DNA of 64,000 nucleotides from Streptomyces noursei (GCF_016917755.1 NZ_CP070326.1:4092001-4156000), one strand, 5' to 3'; counted from the stretch's first letter, positions 7,197-15,458 are shown. Translations and numbers: made by a program. Notes: generated from the sequence alone by a model not told the origin.

Positions 7197-8864
7197 ATGG
7201 ACGACCACACGACGCACGACGTCCGCACGACGGACCACGACCACGCGGCGGCCCACGACCACGCCGCGGACCACGACTACCTGGCGGGCAGACACGCCCC
7301 GGAGGGCTCGCCCGCCCACCGGCTCCACCTCTGGATCGCGCGCCTGCACGACGTCATGACCCTCTTCTACGAGCAGTTCATGCACGAGGGCTGGGAGCAC
7401 GAGTACACCGCCGGTTCGCTGCCGGAGCTGGAGGAGGCGCTGCTCGGCTTCTGCTCGCACGACGACGGCAAGGACGACGGCAACGCGCTGTACGTCGAGG
7501 CCGTCGCGGCCTACCTGGGCGAGACGCTGCTGGAGGAGGCGGGCGGGCGCTGGGACTGGGACGCGACCGCGGGCACCGACGGGCTGCCCGTCGTCCGCCC
7601 GGACCCGGCCCTCGCCCTGCCGCCGGTCGTGCCGCTGCTCGTCGTCGGCCAGGCGCTGCGCGAGAAGTCGGGGCAGGTCCTGGCCACGGCGGTGCGCCTG
7701 CTGCGCGCGGCGGTCCGGGACCGGCAGCGGGAGCACCCGGAGTGGTGGCCGCGGCGGGTCCGCACCCCGTGGGTGCACACCGGCTCGATCATCTCGTCCT
7801 GCCGCGCCGCGGAGCGCTGGCGCAACCAGCGCATGGTCGACTACCTGCACTGGTGGGCCGAGGAGGCCGGCGGCCGGGAGCACTGGCTCTTCGCCCCCGC
7901 GTCCCTGGACGCCCTGCAGGCGCTGCTGCGCAAGCACTTCCGGACGGTCGAGGACTACGACCGGGTCGCGGACGAACGGTTCTGGATCATGGCCGCCTGG
8001 TACGTGGGCCACTACGTCGTCGAGAAGAAGGACGCGCTGTGGCAGTACCGCGAGGTCGACCCCGACGCCCCGCCCGGCACACCGCACGCGGCGGACGACC
8101 ACTGGACCGGCAGCGCCTTCGTCAGCCAGCGGCTCCGCCACGACGGCCACGCCGCACACCCCTGGGCGATGCTGCGCGAGGCCGTCGCCGGCAAGGACCT
8201 GCACGAGATCGTGGACCGCTTCCCCGATCCCCGCCCGCACGGCGAGTACGCCGAGGCACCGCCCTGGCCCGAGGCCCTGTGGCCGCAGGCCCGCCCGGAA
8301 CACCTGGCGACGCCCGCCCTGCCGCCCCTCACCGAGGCCGAACTGGCGGCACTGACCGCGGCCGACGACCTCGCGGGGCCGGACTGGTGCAACAACCACC
8401 GGCTCCACACCTGGCTGGCCGAACGCCGCGCCGCCTTCCCCGCCTGGGCCGACGCGGCGGGCGGCGGAACGGCGGCCTGGGACTTCTCCCCCGCGTCCCT
8501 GGACCGGCTGGAAGACCTGGTGCGCGGCCGCTTCGCCACCTACGAGGAGATAGCGGCCGCGCGGAACGATCCCTTCCTGGTCGGCGCCGCCTGGTACTTC
8601 GGCGAGGTCCAGGTCAGGGAGTGCGGCGCCCTGTGGCGGTGTCGCCCGCAGCCCCCCGAGGACCCCGAGGACCTCCACGACGTCCCGATGGTGCAGGCCC
8701 CCGAACCCGCCCCGGACGAGGACCAGGACGAGGACTGGGAAGACGACGAGGACGACGAGGACGAGGACTACGTCCACATCTGCGACCCGACGGGCGAACT
8801 GCGCGCACTGCTGCTGCGCGGCCCGGAGAACCATCTGCGGGCCGCGCTGGAGCACTACAACTGA
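7197..8864 (+). CDS. Unrecognised protein with three internal repeats, His-rich head and acidic tail
   Basis: 555 aa, ATG at 7197. The head (residues 1-36) is rich in His and Asp (HDVRTTDHDH, HDHAADHD). At least two clear internal repeats share the pattern (W-x-F-xPASLD-x2-L-x2-L-x-R-x-F-xT-x3-Y...AAWY-x-G...GALW-x-R): one around residues 226-290 and one around 425-485. A degenerate first copy (EYTAGSLPELEEALLGF...AYLGETLLEEAGGRWDW) lies near residues 65-125. The C-terminus carries a highly acidic tract (DEDQDEDWEDDEDDEDEDY). I do not recognise a named family. It is soluble with no signal peptide. It is divergent from the L7/L12-like gene and its stop is 18 bp from the convergent VOC gene. 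Confidence 0.85.
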   Translation: MDDHTTHDVRTTDHDHAAAHDHAADHDYLAGRHAPEGSPAHRLHLWIARLHDVMTLFYEQFMHEGWEHEYTAGSLPELEEALLGFCSHDDGKDDGNALYVEAVAAYLGETLLEEAGGRWDWDATAGTDGLPVVRPDPALALPPVVPLLVVGQALREKSGQVLATAVRLLRAAVRDRQREHPEWWPRRVRTPWVHTGSIISSCRAAERWRNQRMVDYLHWWAEEAGGREHWLFAPASLDALQALLRKHFRTVEDYDRVADERFWIMAAWYVGHYVVEKKDALWQYREVDPDAPPGTPHAADDHWTGSAFVSQRLRHDGHAAHPWAMLREAVAGKDLHEIVDRFPDPRPHGEYAEAPPWPEALWPQARPEHLATPALPPLTEAELAALTAADDLAGPDWCNNHRLHTWLAERRAAFPAWADAAGGGTAAWDFSPASLDRLEDLVRGRFATYEEIAAARNDPFLVGAAWYFGEVQVRECGALWRCRPQPPEDPEDLHDVPMVQAPEPAPDEDQDEDWEDDEDDEDEDYVHICDPTGELRALLLRGPENHLRAALEHYN

Positions 8865-8882
8865 CGGCCCCTCAGGCCAGCG

Positions 8883-9293
8883 TCAGGCCAGCGGCTGCGT
8901 GAACCGGATGCGGTTGCCGAACGGGTCACGCAGACCGCAGTCGGTCCCGTACGGACGCTCGGTGGGCTCCTCGGTGAACTCGACGCCCCGGCCCAGCAGC
9001 GTCTCGTAGGTCTTGCGGCAGTCGTCCGTGGTGAAGATGAGCCAGCCGCCCATCGCGCCCTTGGTCACCAACTCCCGGACCTGCTCCGCCGTTTCCTCGG
9101 ACATCGCCGGAGCGCCGGGCTTCTCCAGCAGGATCTGGCGCTCCGGGTGCCCGGGGACGCTGACGGTCAGCCAGCGCATGAAGCCCAACTCGACGTCGGC
9201 GGCGACCTCCAGGCCGAGCTTGCCCACGTAGAAGTCGAGGGCCTCGTCCTGGTCCAGGACGTATATCTGCGATTGCGTGATGGCGTTGAACAT
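8883..9293 (-). CDS. VOC (glyoxalase/bleomycin-resistance superfamily) protein
   Basis: 136 aa. One compact VOC domain: SQIYVLDQDEALDFYVGKLGLEV at the N-terminus, a middle FMRWLTVSVPG strand and a terminal RPYGTDCGLRDPFGNRIRFTQP signature. Enzymes and resistance proteins of this superfamily act on small molecules; the substrate cannot be read from sequence. The start is taken as the ATG at 9293; an in-frame GTG at 9314 would add seven residues. Neither has a good ribosome binding site. It sits 48 bp downstream of an AraC-family regulator on the same strand, so the two are probably co-transcribed. Confidence 0.88.
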   Translation of the reverse strand: MFNAITQSQIYVLDQDEALDFYVGKLGLEVAADVELGFMRWLTVSVPGHPERQILLEKPGAPAMSEETAEQVRELVTKGAMGGWLIFTTDDCRKTYETLLGRGVEFTEEPTERPYGTDCGLRDPFGNRIRFTQPLA

Positions 9294-9341
9294 GGGGATC
9301 ACGCTACTGACCACACCGGACGAATACTTATCCGAAACTGC

Positions 9342-9749
9342 TCAGTCGCCGGACAGTCGGGAACCCGGCCGCATCCATGCCATCGCGAAGCAGGTGGGGA
9401 CGCCCGCGGCCGGAGTCTCCTTGCGGTACGTCCGCGGCGACCGGCCCACGATGTCGCGGAACGTCCGACTGAAGGTCCCCGGACTGCCGAAGCCCACCTC
9501 GAAGCAGATGTCCGTCACGCTGCGGTCCGTCTCCCGCAGCAGGAACATCGCCCGCTCGACCCGGCGACGCTGGAGGTAGCGGTGCGGCGTCTCGCCGAAC
9601 GTGGCCCGGAAGGTGCGCGTGAAGTGCGCCTGAGACACATGCGCGATCCGCGCCAGGGCCGGCACGTCCAACGGCTGCGCATAGGCGCGGTCCATGGCAT
9701 CCCGCGCCCGCAGCATGCGGCGATTGCTGTCCTCTACGGCCCGACTCAC
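9342..9749 (-). CDS. Short AraC-family transcriptional regulator
   Basis: 135 aa, essentially only the DNA-binding domain. Two helix-turn-helix units are visible: LDVPALARIAHVSQAHFTRTFRATFG and RSVTDICFEVGFGSPGTFSRTFR, ending with the GRSPRTYR signature. No ligand-binding domain is present, which is common for small AraC regulators co-encoded with VOC or DinB-type enzymes. It likely controls its own unit with the VOC gene downstream. It is divergent from the DUF4328 gene, with about 100 bp between them. Confidence 0.9.
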   Translation of the reverse strand: MSRAVEDSNRRMLRARDAMDRAYAQPLDVPALARIAHVSQAHFTRTFRATFGETPHRYLQRRRVERAMFLLRETDRSVTDICFEVGFGSPGTFSRTFRDIVGRSPRTYRKETPAAGVPTCFAMAWMRPGSRLSGD

Positions 9750-9856
9750 GGCGTGATCACACCACAGCCGACCGCCGCCCCCGACAGCCGGGTACGCCCT
9801 GGAGCCTGCCCGACGGGGCTGTGGCAGCCGGGCTCCTGGTACGTCAGGATTGCCGG

Positions 9857-10561
9857 GTGAACGATGACATCACTCAGCCGGCTCTGCTTCCGGTCCGGGG
9901 AGCGGCCCGCAGCGCCGTCGCCGCCTTCGTCCTCGTCGGCACCGCCTGGGTGGCCCGGGCCGTGTGGCAGGTCCGGCTTGCCACGGCGGGGCTGCCGTCT
10001 TCCGGACTGCCGGACCAGGGCGAGGGCCGACACCGCACGCTGACCGGGCTGGAGAACGCCTACCACGTTGTCAGTGCCCTGGGGGATGCGGCCACGCTGC
10101 TGTGCGCGGTCGCCTTCCTGTTGTGGCTGGCGCGCGTGCGGGAGAACGCGCGTGTCCTTTCGGGACAGGCACCGCGCTACGCCTGGCCGTGGATCTACGC
10201 AGGCTGGATCGTGCCCATCGCGAATCTGTGGGTGCCCCGCGGGATCATCGTGGACGTCCACCAGAAGAGCGCCCCGGGAGAGCGGCTGCCGCGCGCCGTG
10301 AACTGGTGGTGGGGTCTGTGGCTGGCCGGGACGCTGAGCGGGGTGGGGCTGATGTACACCGGCTCCACGAACGACGTCATCGCGCGTGCCTACTCGGACG
10401 TACAGTTCCTGCTGCTGGCCGACGCTGCCGTCTTGGGCGCGGCTGTGGCCGGCATCCTCGTCATCCGTGAACTCACCGCCGTACAGCAGAAACACATCGA
10501 GCCCTCGACTTCGTCACCGGGCGCCCTCGTGGCCGCGCCTCCCGACGCCCCTCTCAGATAG
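9857..10561 (+). CDS. DUF4328 membrane protein
   Basis: 234 aa with the GTG start at 9857; the upstream ATG at 9821 would add 12 residues. Four hydrophobic segments are visible (AAFVLVGTAWVARAVWQ, DAATLLCAVAFLLWLAR, WWWGLWLAGTLSGVGLMY, LLLADAAVLGAAVAGILVI). The conserved region between the second and third (RYAWPWIYAGWIVPIANLWVPRGIIVDVH) is typical of the DUF4328 family, which is abundant in Streptomyces and of unknown function. Its 3' end overlaps the convergent DUF397 gene by 8 bp. Confidence 0.85.
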   Translation: MNDDITQPALLPVRGAARSAVAAFVLVGTAWVARAVWQVRLATAGLPSSGLPDQGEGRHRTLTGLENAYHVVSALGDAATLLCAVAFLLWLARVRENARVLSGQAPRYAWPWIYAGWIVPIANLWVPRGIIVDVHQKSAPGERLPRAVNWWWGLWLAGTLSGVGLMYTGSTNDVIARAYSDVQFLLLADAAVLGAAVAGILVIRELTAVQQKHIEPSTSSPGALVAAPPDAPLR

Positions 10562-10763
10562 CGAACGCCCCGCCCTTGACGGCCGCGACGAACAAAGCCC
10601 AACCCGCCTCCCGGAAAACCACCGCCGGACCATGCGGAACCTTGCTGTCACGAACGGGAACGGCGCCGGGGAAACCGGGGGCCACCTCGACGCAGTTGCC
10701 ACCGTTGTCGCCGCTGTAGCTGCTCTTGATCCAGGTCGCCGCGCTGAGTTCGTGCCTGTCCAT
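10554..10763 (-). CDS. DUF397 small acidic protein (second copy)
   Basis: 69 aa. The ATG at 10763 follows GGAAGG with good spacing; longer frames upstream are non-coding in character. DUF397 hallmarks are WIKSSYSGDNGGNCVEVA and VPVRDSKVPHGPAVVF. These proteins pair with XRE/DUF5753 regulators (the WhiJ system of S. coelicolor) and are thought to modulate their regulator. It is the second of two tandem copies after the XRE gene: 85 bp downstream of the first and obviously its paralogue. Confidence 0.9.
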   Translation of the reverse strand: MDRHELSAATWIKSSYSGDNGGNCVEVAPGFPGAVPVRDSKVPHGPAVVFREAGWALFVAAVKGGAFAI

Positions 10764-10848
10764 GATGCTCGTACCTTCCATCGCTTCACCGACAACGACA
10801 GCCGACACGGCCGGGCCCTCCTCGTGGCCGCGCCTCACCATGACCCGC

Positions 10849-11070
10849 TCAGGAAGTGAACTCCCCGCTCTTAACGGCGGCGACGAACGAAGACCACCCG
10901 TCCTCCGGGAAGACCACCGCCGGACCATGCGCAACCTTGCTGTCACGAACGGGGACGACGCCGGAGAACCCGTCGGCGACCTCGACGCAGTTCTGATTCT
11001 CAGCCCCGCTGTAGGAAGACTTACGCCACCCCGTGAGTACTGCGGCGTCAGGAATGCGCTTAGCTTTCAT
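10849..11070 (-). CDS. DUF397 small acidic protein (first copy)
   Basis: 73 aa. Conserved WRKSSYSGAENQNCVEVADGF and VPVRDSKVAHGPAVVFPEDGWSSF. The start overlaps the end of the XRE regulator gene by 11 bp, indicating translational coupling. This is the standard partner arrangement of WhiJ-like regulators. Confidence 0.92.
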   Translation of the reverse strand: MKAKRIPDAAVLTGWRKSSYSGAENQNCVEVADGFSGVVPVRDSKVAHGPAVVFPEDGWSSFVAAVKSGEFTS

Positions 11071-11890
11071 CGGCGTACTCTTTCAGGTAGCGACGGATCA
11101 GATCGAGAGATTCACTTTCCACCAGAGCCATTGAACGGGCGATATCGAAACGCTCGACAAGCTCAACAACCCCGTTTGGGGAGTCTACTGCCTCGCCGGA
11201 AGCAAAGCTCTCGACGAGAGCCACCGTCGCGCCATCCTTGAGCGTCAGGAGAGTCAAGCTCCCACCCATCATCGTGTGCAATGCCCGTCCAAACGGGAGA
11301 ACTTGGATGGTAATGTGCGGGTTTTCTGCCATTTGCAGTATATGCTGCAGCTGCTCACACATGATCCGTCTATCGCTCGTCGGCCGCTTAAGCACCGCCT
11401 CATCCATGATCGCCCAATAACGCGGCGACGGGCTGGTGTTGAAAATCCGTTGACGCTTCATGCGAGCGGCCACTCGCGCGTCGAGTTCATTTAGCGTCTC
11501 GGCCGTCGGATCCATGCGGTAGCACTCGCGGGTGTAGTCCTCAGTCTGGAGCAACCCAGGCATGGTGCTGCTCGTAAATACCTGGATCCGAATGGCGTCA
11601 CGCTCTTTGGCAACGAACTCACGGCTGTAGTTGGCGATCAGACTGTCCTGCGCCATGTTCAGCAATTCCATGAGCAGGCCGTCCGTGCTGAAGTAATCAT
11701 CGAGCGCCTGCGCCAACGCCTCTGACGGCAGCTGTTCCCCGCGCTCTACACGACTGAGGTACGTGTGCGGGTACCCCACCCGTTCAGCAAGCGCCCGTTG
11801 GGAGAGCTCCGCGGTTTCCCGCAGACGGCGCAACCGGCGCCCCAGCAACGTGCGCGGGGTGGCCTTGCCGTCATCTTCGTGCAGCTCCAT
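11060..11890 (-). CDS. XRE-family regulator with DUF5753 domain (WhiJ-like)
   Basis: 276 aa. The N-terminal helix-turn-helix spans about residues 15-70 (LGRRLRRLRETAELSQRALAERVGYPHTYLSRVERGEQ). The rest is a DUF5753 domain (PGLLQTEDYTREC, ARMKRQRIF, YWAIMDEAVLKRP, NPHITIQVLPFG, IRRYLKEYA). This architecture is shared with WhiJ of S. coelicolor, where the regulator works with DUF397 partners in developmental control. The local GC content is lower than in neighbouring genes, consistent with the many lineage-specific copies of such loci. A two-gene unit runs divergently from 12101, so the 210-bp gap probably holds the operator. Confidence 0.92.
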   Translation of the reverse strand: MELHEDDGKATPRTLLGRRLRRLRETAELSQRALAERVGYPHTYLSRVERGEQLPSEALAQALDDYFSTDGLLMELLNMAQDSLIANYSREFVAKERDAIRIQVFTSSTMPGLLQTEDYTRECYRMDPTAETLNELDARVAARMKRQRIFNTSPSPRYWAIMDEAVLKRPTSDRRIMCEQLQHILQMAENPHITIQVLPFGRALHTMMGGSLTLLTLKDGATVALVESFASGEAVDSPNGVVELVERFDIARSMALVESESLDLIRRYLKEYADES

Positions 11891-12100
11891 TGCTCGAACA
11901 CGCCTTCAACTCGCTTGTCCACAAGGGACGTTTGGTGACAGGCCAAGCGTGTACTCGGGTCTTCCCATCGGCAATGGTGGAACCAGAAAGCCCCTCTTTC
12001 GGGGCGCTTCTCGCCAAGCCGGCAGGCCACACACCAGAGACCCCCGCGACCGTGCGACCGGTCCGGGGGCGTGGCCATCAACCTCAAGGGAGTTGACGAC

Positions 12101-12454
12101 ATGACGCACCGTATCGCGAGGCTGCTCACGCTGCTGCTGCGGCTGTTATTCCCGGCCGTCGGGCGGCATCGGGCCGTCGCCCCGACGCCCGCCGCCCCGT
12201 ACGGCGGGGCCGGGCCGGCGGCGGTCGCGCCGCTCCGGGGGCGCTCCCGACCACCGCTGGTACCGCTGCGCGGCGAGGACAGCCACCTCGTCCGCCCGTA
12301 CGTCCTCACCAAGTCGGAACTTCAGGAGCGATGGGAACGGCGGGAACGCCAGGAGCGACGGCTGCGGCGCGGCCCCCGCCGCGCACTGTGGCTCGCGGCG
12401 CACGGTGTGGACGTCGGTCCGCGCGACCTCCGCGGGATGGCGGTGGCCGCATGA
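12101..12454 (+). CDS. Hypothetical basic protein with one hydrophobic segment; contains a TTA codon
   Basis: 117 aa. AAGGGAG lies 9 nt before the ATG. The N-terminus (MTHRIARLLTLLLRLLFPAV) could be a membrane anchor or signal. A Pro/Ala/Arg-rich middle follows, then a very basic helix (ELQERWERRERQERRLRRGPRR). Codon 16 is TTA (12146-12148), the rare leucine codon read only by the bldA tRNA in Streptomyces, so translation may be developmentally controlled. It overlaps the next gene by 4 bp (ATGA). Function unknown. Confidence 0.7.
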   Translation: MTHRIARLLTLLLRLLFPAVGRHRAVAPTPAAPYGGAGPAAVAPLRGRSRPPLVPLRGEDSHLVRPYVLTKSELQERWERRERQERRLRRGPRRALWLAAHGVDVGPRDLRGMAVAA

Positions 12455-12792
12455 CGGACCACGTCAACGCCGGGCCGCGGCTGCTGCCCTGGACGAGCCC
12501 GGACGGCAACCCGTGTTTCCTGCTCCCCGGCGACGGGACCGGGTACGTCTCCCGTCTCGCCGACCGCATGGAGGCCGAGCAGCTCGGCTCGGCCGCCGTC
12601 CTCATCGAGGAGGCGGAGCGGGTCCTGTCCGGCCGGGCCTGGACCGCGGGGGAACTTCAGCTGCTCGCCGTGCAGTTGAAGGACTCCCTCGTCGTCGTCC
12701 ATCGCGTCGCGGAGAGCCGGGGTGCCCGGCTGCCGGTGCCCGATGACGACCCCGTCGAGCCCAGCGAGGCGCGCGAGCCCAGCGAGCCCTAG
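12451..12792 (+). CDS. Hypothetical protein, second gene of the unit divergent from the XRE regulator
   Basis: 113 aa. The ATG overlaps the previous stop (ATGA), so it is translationally coupled. The core LLPWTSPDGNPCFLLPGDGTGYVSRLADRMEAEQL followed by a helical AAVLIEEAERVL region recurs, as far as I recall, near XRE/DUF397 loci in Streptomyces. No domain name is assigned. Its TAG stop shares the palindrome CTAG (12789-12792) with the stop of the convergent FAD oxidase. Confidence 0.78.
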   Translation: MTDHVNAGPRLLPWTSPDGNPCFLLPGDGTGYVSRLADRMEAEQLGSAAVLIEEAERVLSGRAWTAGELQLLAVQLKDSLVVVHRVAESRGARLPVPDDDPVEPSEAREPSEP

Positions 12793-14153
12793 AACAACTT
12801 GCCCGGGTTGAGGATCCCCAGGGGGTCGAAGACCTGCTTGATGCCGCGGTGCAGGGCCACGCCGTCGGGGCCGAGTTCGCGGGCCAGCCAGTCCTTCTTC
12901 AGGACGCCGACGCCGTGTTCGCCGGTGATGGTGCCGCCCAGGTGGAGGCCGAGCGCCATGATCTCGTCGAAGGACTCGCGGGCGCGCCGCTCCTCGTCCG
13001 GGTCGGCCGGGTCGAAGCAGACCAGCGGGTGGGTGTTGCCGTCGCCGGCGTGCGCGCAGACGCCGATGGTCAGGTCGTACTTCTCGGCGATGGCGGCGGC
13101 GCCCGCCAGCATCATGGCGAGCTGGGAGCGCGGCACGCAGACGTCGTCGATGAGCATCGCGGGCTTGATCCGCTCCAGGGCGGTGAAGGCCAATCGCCGG
13201 GCCTGGAGCAGGAGTTCGGACTCGGCGGCGTCGTCTGCGGGGACGACCTGGGTGGCGCCGGACGCCTCGCACAGCGCGCCGACCGCGGCGAGGTCGGCCG
13301 CCGGGTCGGGGGTGTCGAAGGCGGCCAGCAGCAGCACCTCGGTGGTCTCCGGCAGGCCCATCTGGGCCATGGCGTTGACCGCGCGGACGCTGGTGCGGTC
13401 CATGAGCTCCAGGAGGGAGGGGGTGTGGCCGTCGGCCATGATCCGGCAGACCGCCTCGCCGGCCGCCGTCACCGAGTCGAACTCCGCGACCAGGGCGAGC
13501 TGTCGGGGCGGCGCGGGCTTCAGGGCCAGGGTGGCGCGGACGACGACGCCGAGGCTGCCCTCGGAGCCCACGAAGAGGCGGGTGAGGTCGTAGCCGGCGA
13601 CGCCCTTGGCGGTGCGGCGGCCGGTTTTGATCAGCCGGCCGTCGGCGAGCACCACCTCCAGGCCGAGCACGTACTCGGCGGTGACGCCGTACTTCACGCA
13701 GCACAGGCCGCCGGCGGCGGTGCCGATGTTGCCGCCGATGGTGCACGACTCCCAACTGGAGGGGTCCGGCGGGTAGGAGAGGCCGTGCTCGTTGACGGCG
13801 CGGGAGAGGACGGCGTTGACGACGCCCGGCTCGACGACCGCGATCCGGTCGACGGGGTTGATTTCGAGGATGCGGTCCATCTTGACGAGGGAGAGCACTA
13901 TGCAGCCGTCGACGGCGTTGGCGGCGCCGGAGACCCCGGTCCGCGCGCCCTGGGGGACGACCGGGACGCGCAGTTCGGTCGCCGTCCGCATCACGTGCTG
14001 GACCTGCTCGACGGTGCGCGGCAGGACGACCACGGCGGGGGCGCCCGCGTCGCAGAAGTTGGCCATGTCCCGGGCGTAGGAACCGGTGACGTCGGGGTCG
14101 GTGAGCAGCGCTTCCGCCGGGAGCCCGGCGCGCAGGCGTTCGATGAGGTCCAT
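12789..14153 (-). CDS. FAD-linked oxidase (GlcD / D-2-hydroxyacid dehydrogenase type)
   Basis: 454 aa. PCMH-type FAD-binding domain: VVLPRTVEQVQHVMRTA, PVVPQGARTGVSGAA, DRIAVVEPGVVNAVL, PDPSSWESCTIGGNIGTAAGG and GRRTAKGVAGYDLTRLFVGSEGSLG. The C-terminal FAD-oxidase domain has the His-rich CAHAGDGNTHPLV motif and GEHGVGVLKKDWL. Family members oxidise glycolate, D-lactate or similar 2-hydroxy acids and feed electrons to the quinone pool or ETF. It is downstream of hpd on the same strand (147 bp apart), so a link to aromatic acid catabolism is possible but unproven. A long inverted repeat lies in its 5' leader. Confidence 0.9.
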   Translation of the reverse strand: MDLIERLRAGLPAEALLTDPDVTGSYARDMANFCDAGAPAVVVLPRTVEQVQHVMRTATELRVPVVPQGARTGVSGAANAVDGCIVLSLVKMDRILEINPVDRIAVVEPGVVNAVLSRAVNEHGLSYPPDPSSWESCTIGGNIGTAAGGLCCVKYGVTAEYVLGLEVVLADGRLIKTGRRTAKGVAGYDLTRLFVGSEGSLGVVVRATLALKPAPPRQLALVAEFDSVTAAGEAVCRIMADGHTPSLLELMDRTSVRAVNAMAQMGLPETTEVLLLAAFDTPDPAADLAAVGALCEASGATQVVPADDAAESELLLQARRLAFTALERIKPAMLIDDVCVPRSQLAMMLAGAAAIAEKYDLTIGVCAHAGDGNTHPLVCFDPADPDEERRARESFDEIMALGLHLGGTITGEHGVGVLKKDWLARELGPDGVALHRGIKQVFDPLGILNPGKLF

Positions 14154-14168
14154 GTCCTCAGCCTCGCA

Positions 14169-14208
14169 CCCGTGTGCCGTACACGGAAGATCGTGTACGG
14201 CACACGGG
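14169..14208. promoter_or_regulatory. Perfect 17-bp inverted repeat between hpd and the FAD oxidase
   Basis: Left arm CCCGTGTGCCGTACACG (14169-14185), 6-nt loop GAAGAT, and an exact reverse complement at 14192-14208. Each arm is itself near-palindromic (CCGTGT-N5-ACACGG on the left, CGTGT-N5-ACACG on the right), so it looks like two operator half-dimers facing each other. It lies 16-55 bp upstream of the FAD oxidase start. No T-run follows on either strand, so a simple intrinsic terminator for hpd is less attractive than a dual operator, though Streptomyces terminators often lack T-runs. Confidence 0.7.
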
Positions 14209-14300
14209 GGGAGGCCCGGGCCCGGCGGGACGGCGCCGGGCGGGCAGCCAGCGCGCAGCGCTGTCTTCTGGGGGCGGAGGTCGGGTGACGGGCGGGCAGG

Positions 14301-15458
14301 TCAGAGGTTGCCGCGCCGGTCCTGCTCGCGCTCGATGGCCTCGAAGAGGGCCTTGAAGTTGCCCTTGCCGAAGCCGAGGGAGCCGTGTCGCTCGATCATC
14401 TCGAAGAAGACCGTCGGGCGGTCCTGGACCGGCTTGGTGAAGATCTGCAGCAGGTAGCCGTCCTCGTCGCGGTCGGCGAGGATCTTCAGCTCGCGCAGCT
14501 CGTCGATCGGGACCCGGGTCTCGCCGACCCACTCGCCGAGGGTGTCGTAGTACGAGCCGGGCACGTCGAGGAACTCCACGCCCGCGGCCCGCATCTGGCG
14601 CACCGACGCGACGATGTCGTTGGTGGCCAGCGCGATGTGCTGGACGCCGGGGCCGCCGTAGAACTCCAGGTACTCGTCGATCTGGGACTTCTTCTTGGCG
14701 ATGGCCGGCTCGTTGAGCGGGAACTTCACCTTCTTGGTGCCGTCCGCGACGACCTTGGACATCAGCGCCGAGTACTCGGTGGCGATGTCGTCGCCGACGA
14801 ACTCCTTCATGTTGGTGAAGCCCATGACGTTGTTGTAGAAGGCCACCCACTCGTCCATCTTGCCGAGTTCGACGTTGCCGACGCAGTGGTCGACGGCCTG
14901 GAAGAAACGTTTTTCCGGAGCGGCGACGAGCGGCTCGGCGGCGACGAAGCCCGGCAGGTACGGCCCGTCGTAGCCGGTGCGCTCCACCAGGGTGTGGCGG
15001 GTCTGGCCGTAGGTGGCGATGGCGGCCCGGACGACCGTGCCGTGCTCGTCCTTGGTCTCGTAGGGCTCCTCCAGGCCGGTCGCGCCGTGTTCGACGGCGT
15101 AGGCGTACGCCGCGCGGGCGTCCGGCACCTCGATGGCCAGGTCGACGACGCCGTCACCGTGCGCGGCGACGTGGTCGGCGAGGAAGCGGCCCCACTCGGT
15201 GGTCGGCTTGACCACCGAGGTGAACACGAACCGGGCACCGCCGGAGGTGAGGACGTAACTGGCCGTCTCGCGGCTGCCGGTCTCCGGGCCCTGGTAGGCG
15301 ACGCGCTTCATGCCGAAGGCGGTGGAGTAGTAGTGCGCGGCCTGCTTGGCGTTGCCGACGGCGAAGACGACCGCGTCCATCCCCTTGACCGGGAAGGGGT
15401 CCGCCTGCCGGGCCGTGGCCGGGGTGGTGGGCTGGGTGTGCATCGTGGTGTCTGCCAT
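14301..15458 (-). CDS. hpd: 4-hydroxyphenylpyruvate dioxygenase
   Basis: 385 aa, matching the ~381 aa of streptomycete HPPD. It converts 4-hydroxyphenylpyruvate to homogentisate in tyrosine catabolism, using Fe(II). Two VOC-type domains are seen. Iron ligands are in VDHCVGNVE, GVQHIALATNDI and the C-terminal FFEMIERHG. The terminal helix GFGKGNFKALFEAIEREQDRRG is the family signature. The ATG at 15458 gives the usual N-terminal extension; the frame is open far upstream but that part is shadow sequence over the regulator. It is divergent from an AsnC/Lrp regulator with 129 bp between them. Confidence 0.97.
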   Translation of the reverse strand: MADTTMHTQPTTPATARQADPFPVKGMDAVVFAVGNAKQAAHYYSTAFGMKRVAYQGPETGSRETASYVLTSGGARFVFTSVVKPTTEWGRFLADHVAAHGDGVVDLAIEVPDARAAYAYAVEHGATGLEEPYETKDEHGTVVRAAIATYGQTRHTLVERTGYDGPYLPGFVAAEPLVAAPEKRFFQAVDHCVGNVELGKMDEWVAFYNNVMGFTNMKEFVGDDIATEYSALMSKVVADGTKKVKFPLNEPAIAKKKSQIDEYLEFYGGPGVQHIALATNDIVASVRQMRAAGVEFLDVPGSYYDTLGEWVGETRVPIDELRELKILADRDEDGYLLQIFTKPVQDRPTVFFEMIERHGSLGFGKGNFKALFEAIEREQDRRGNL

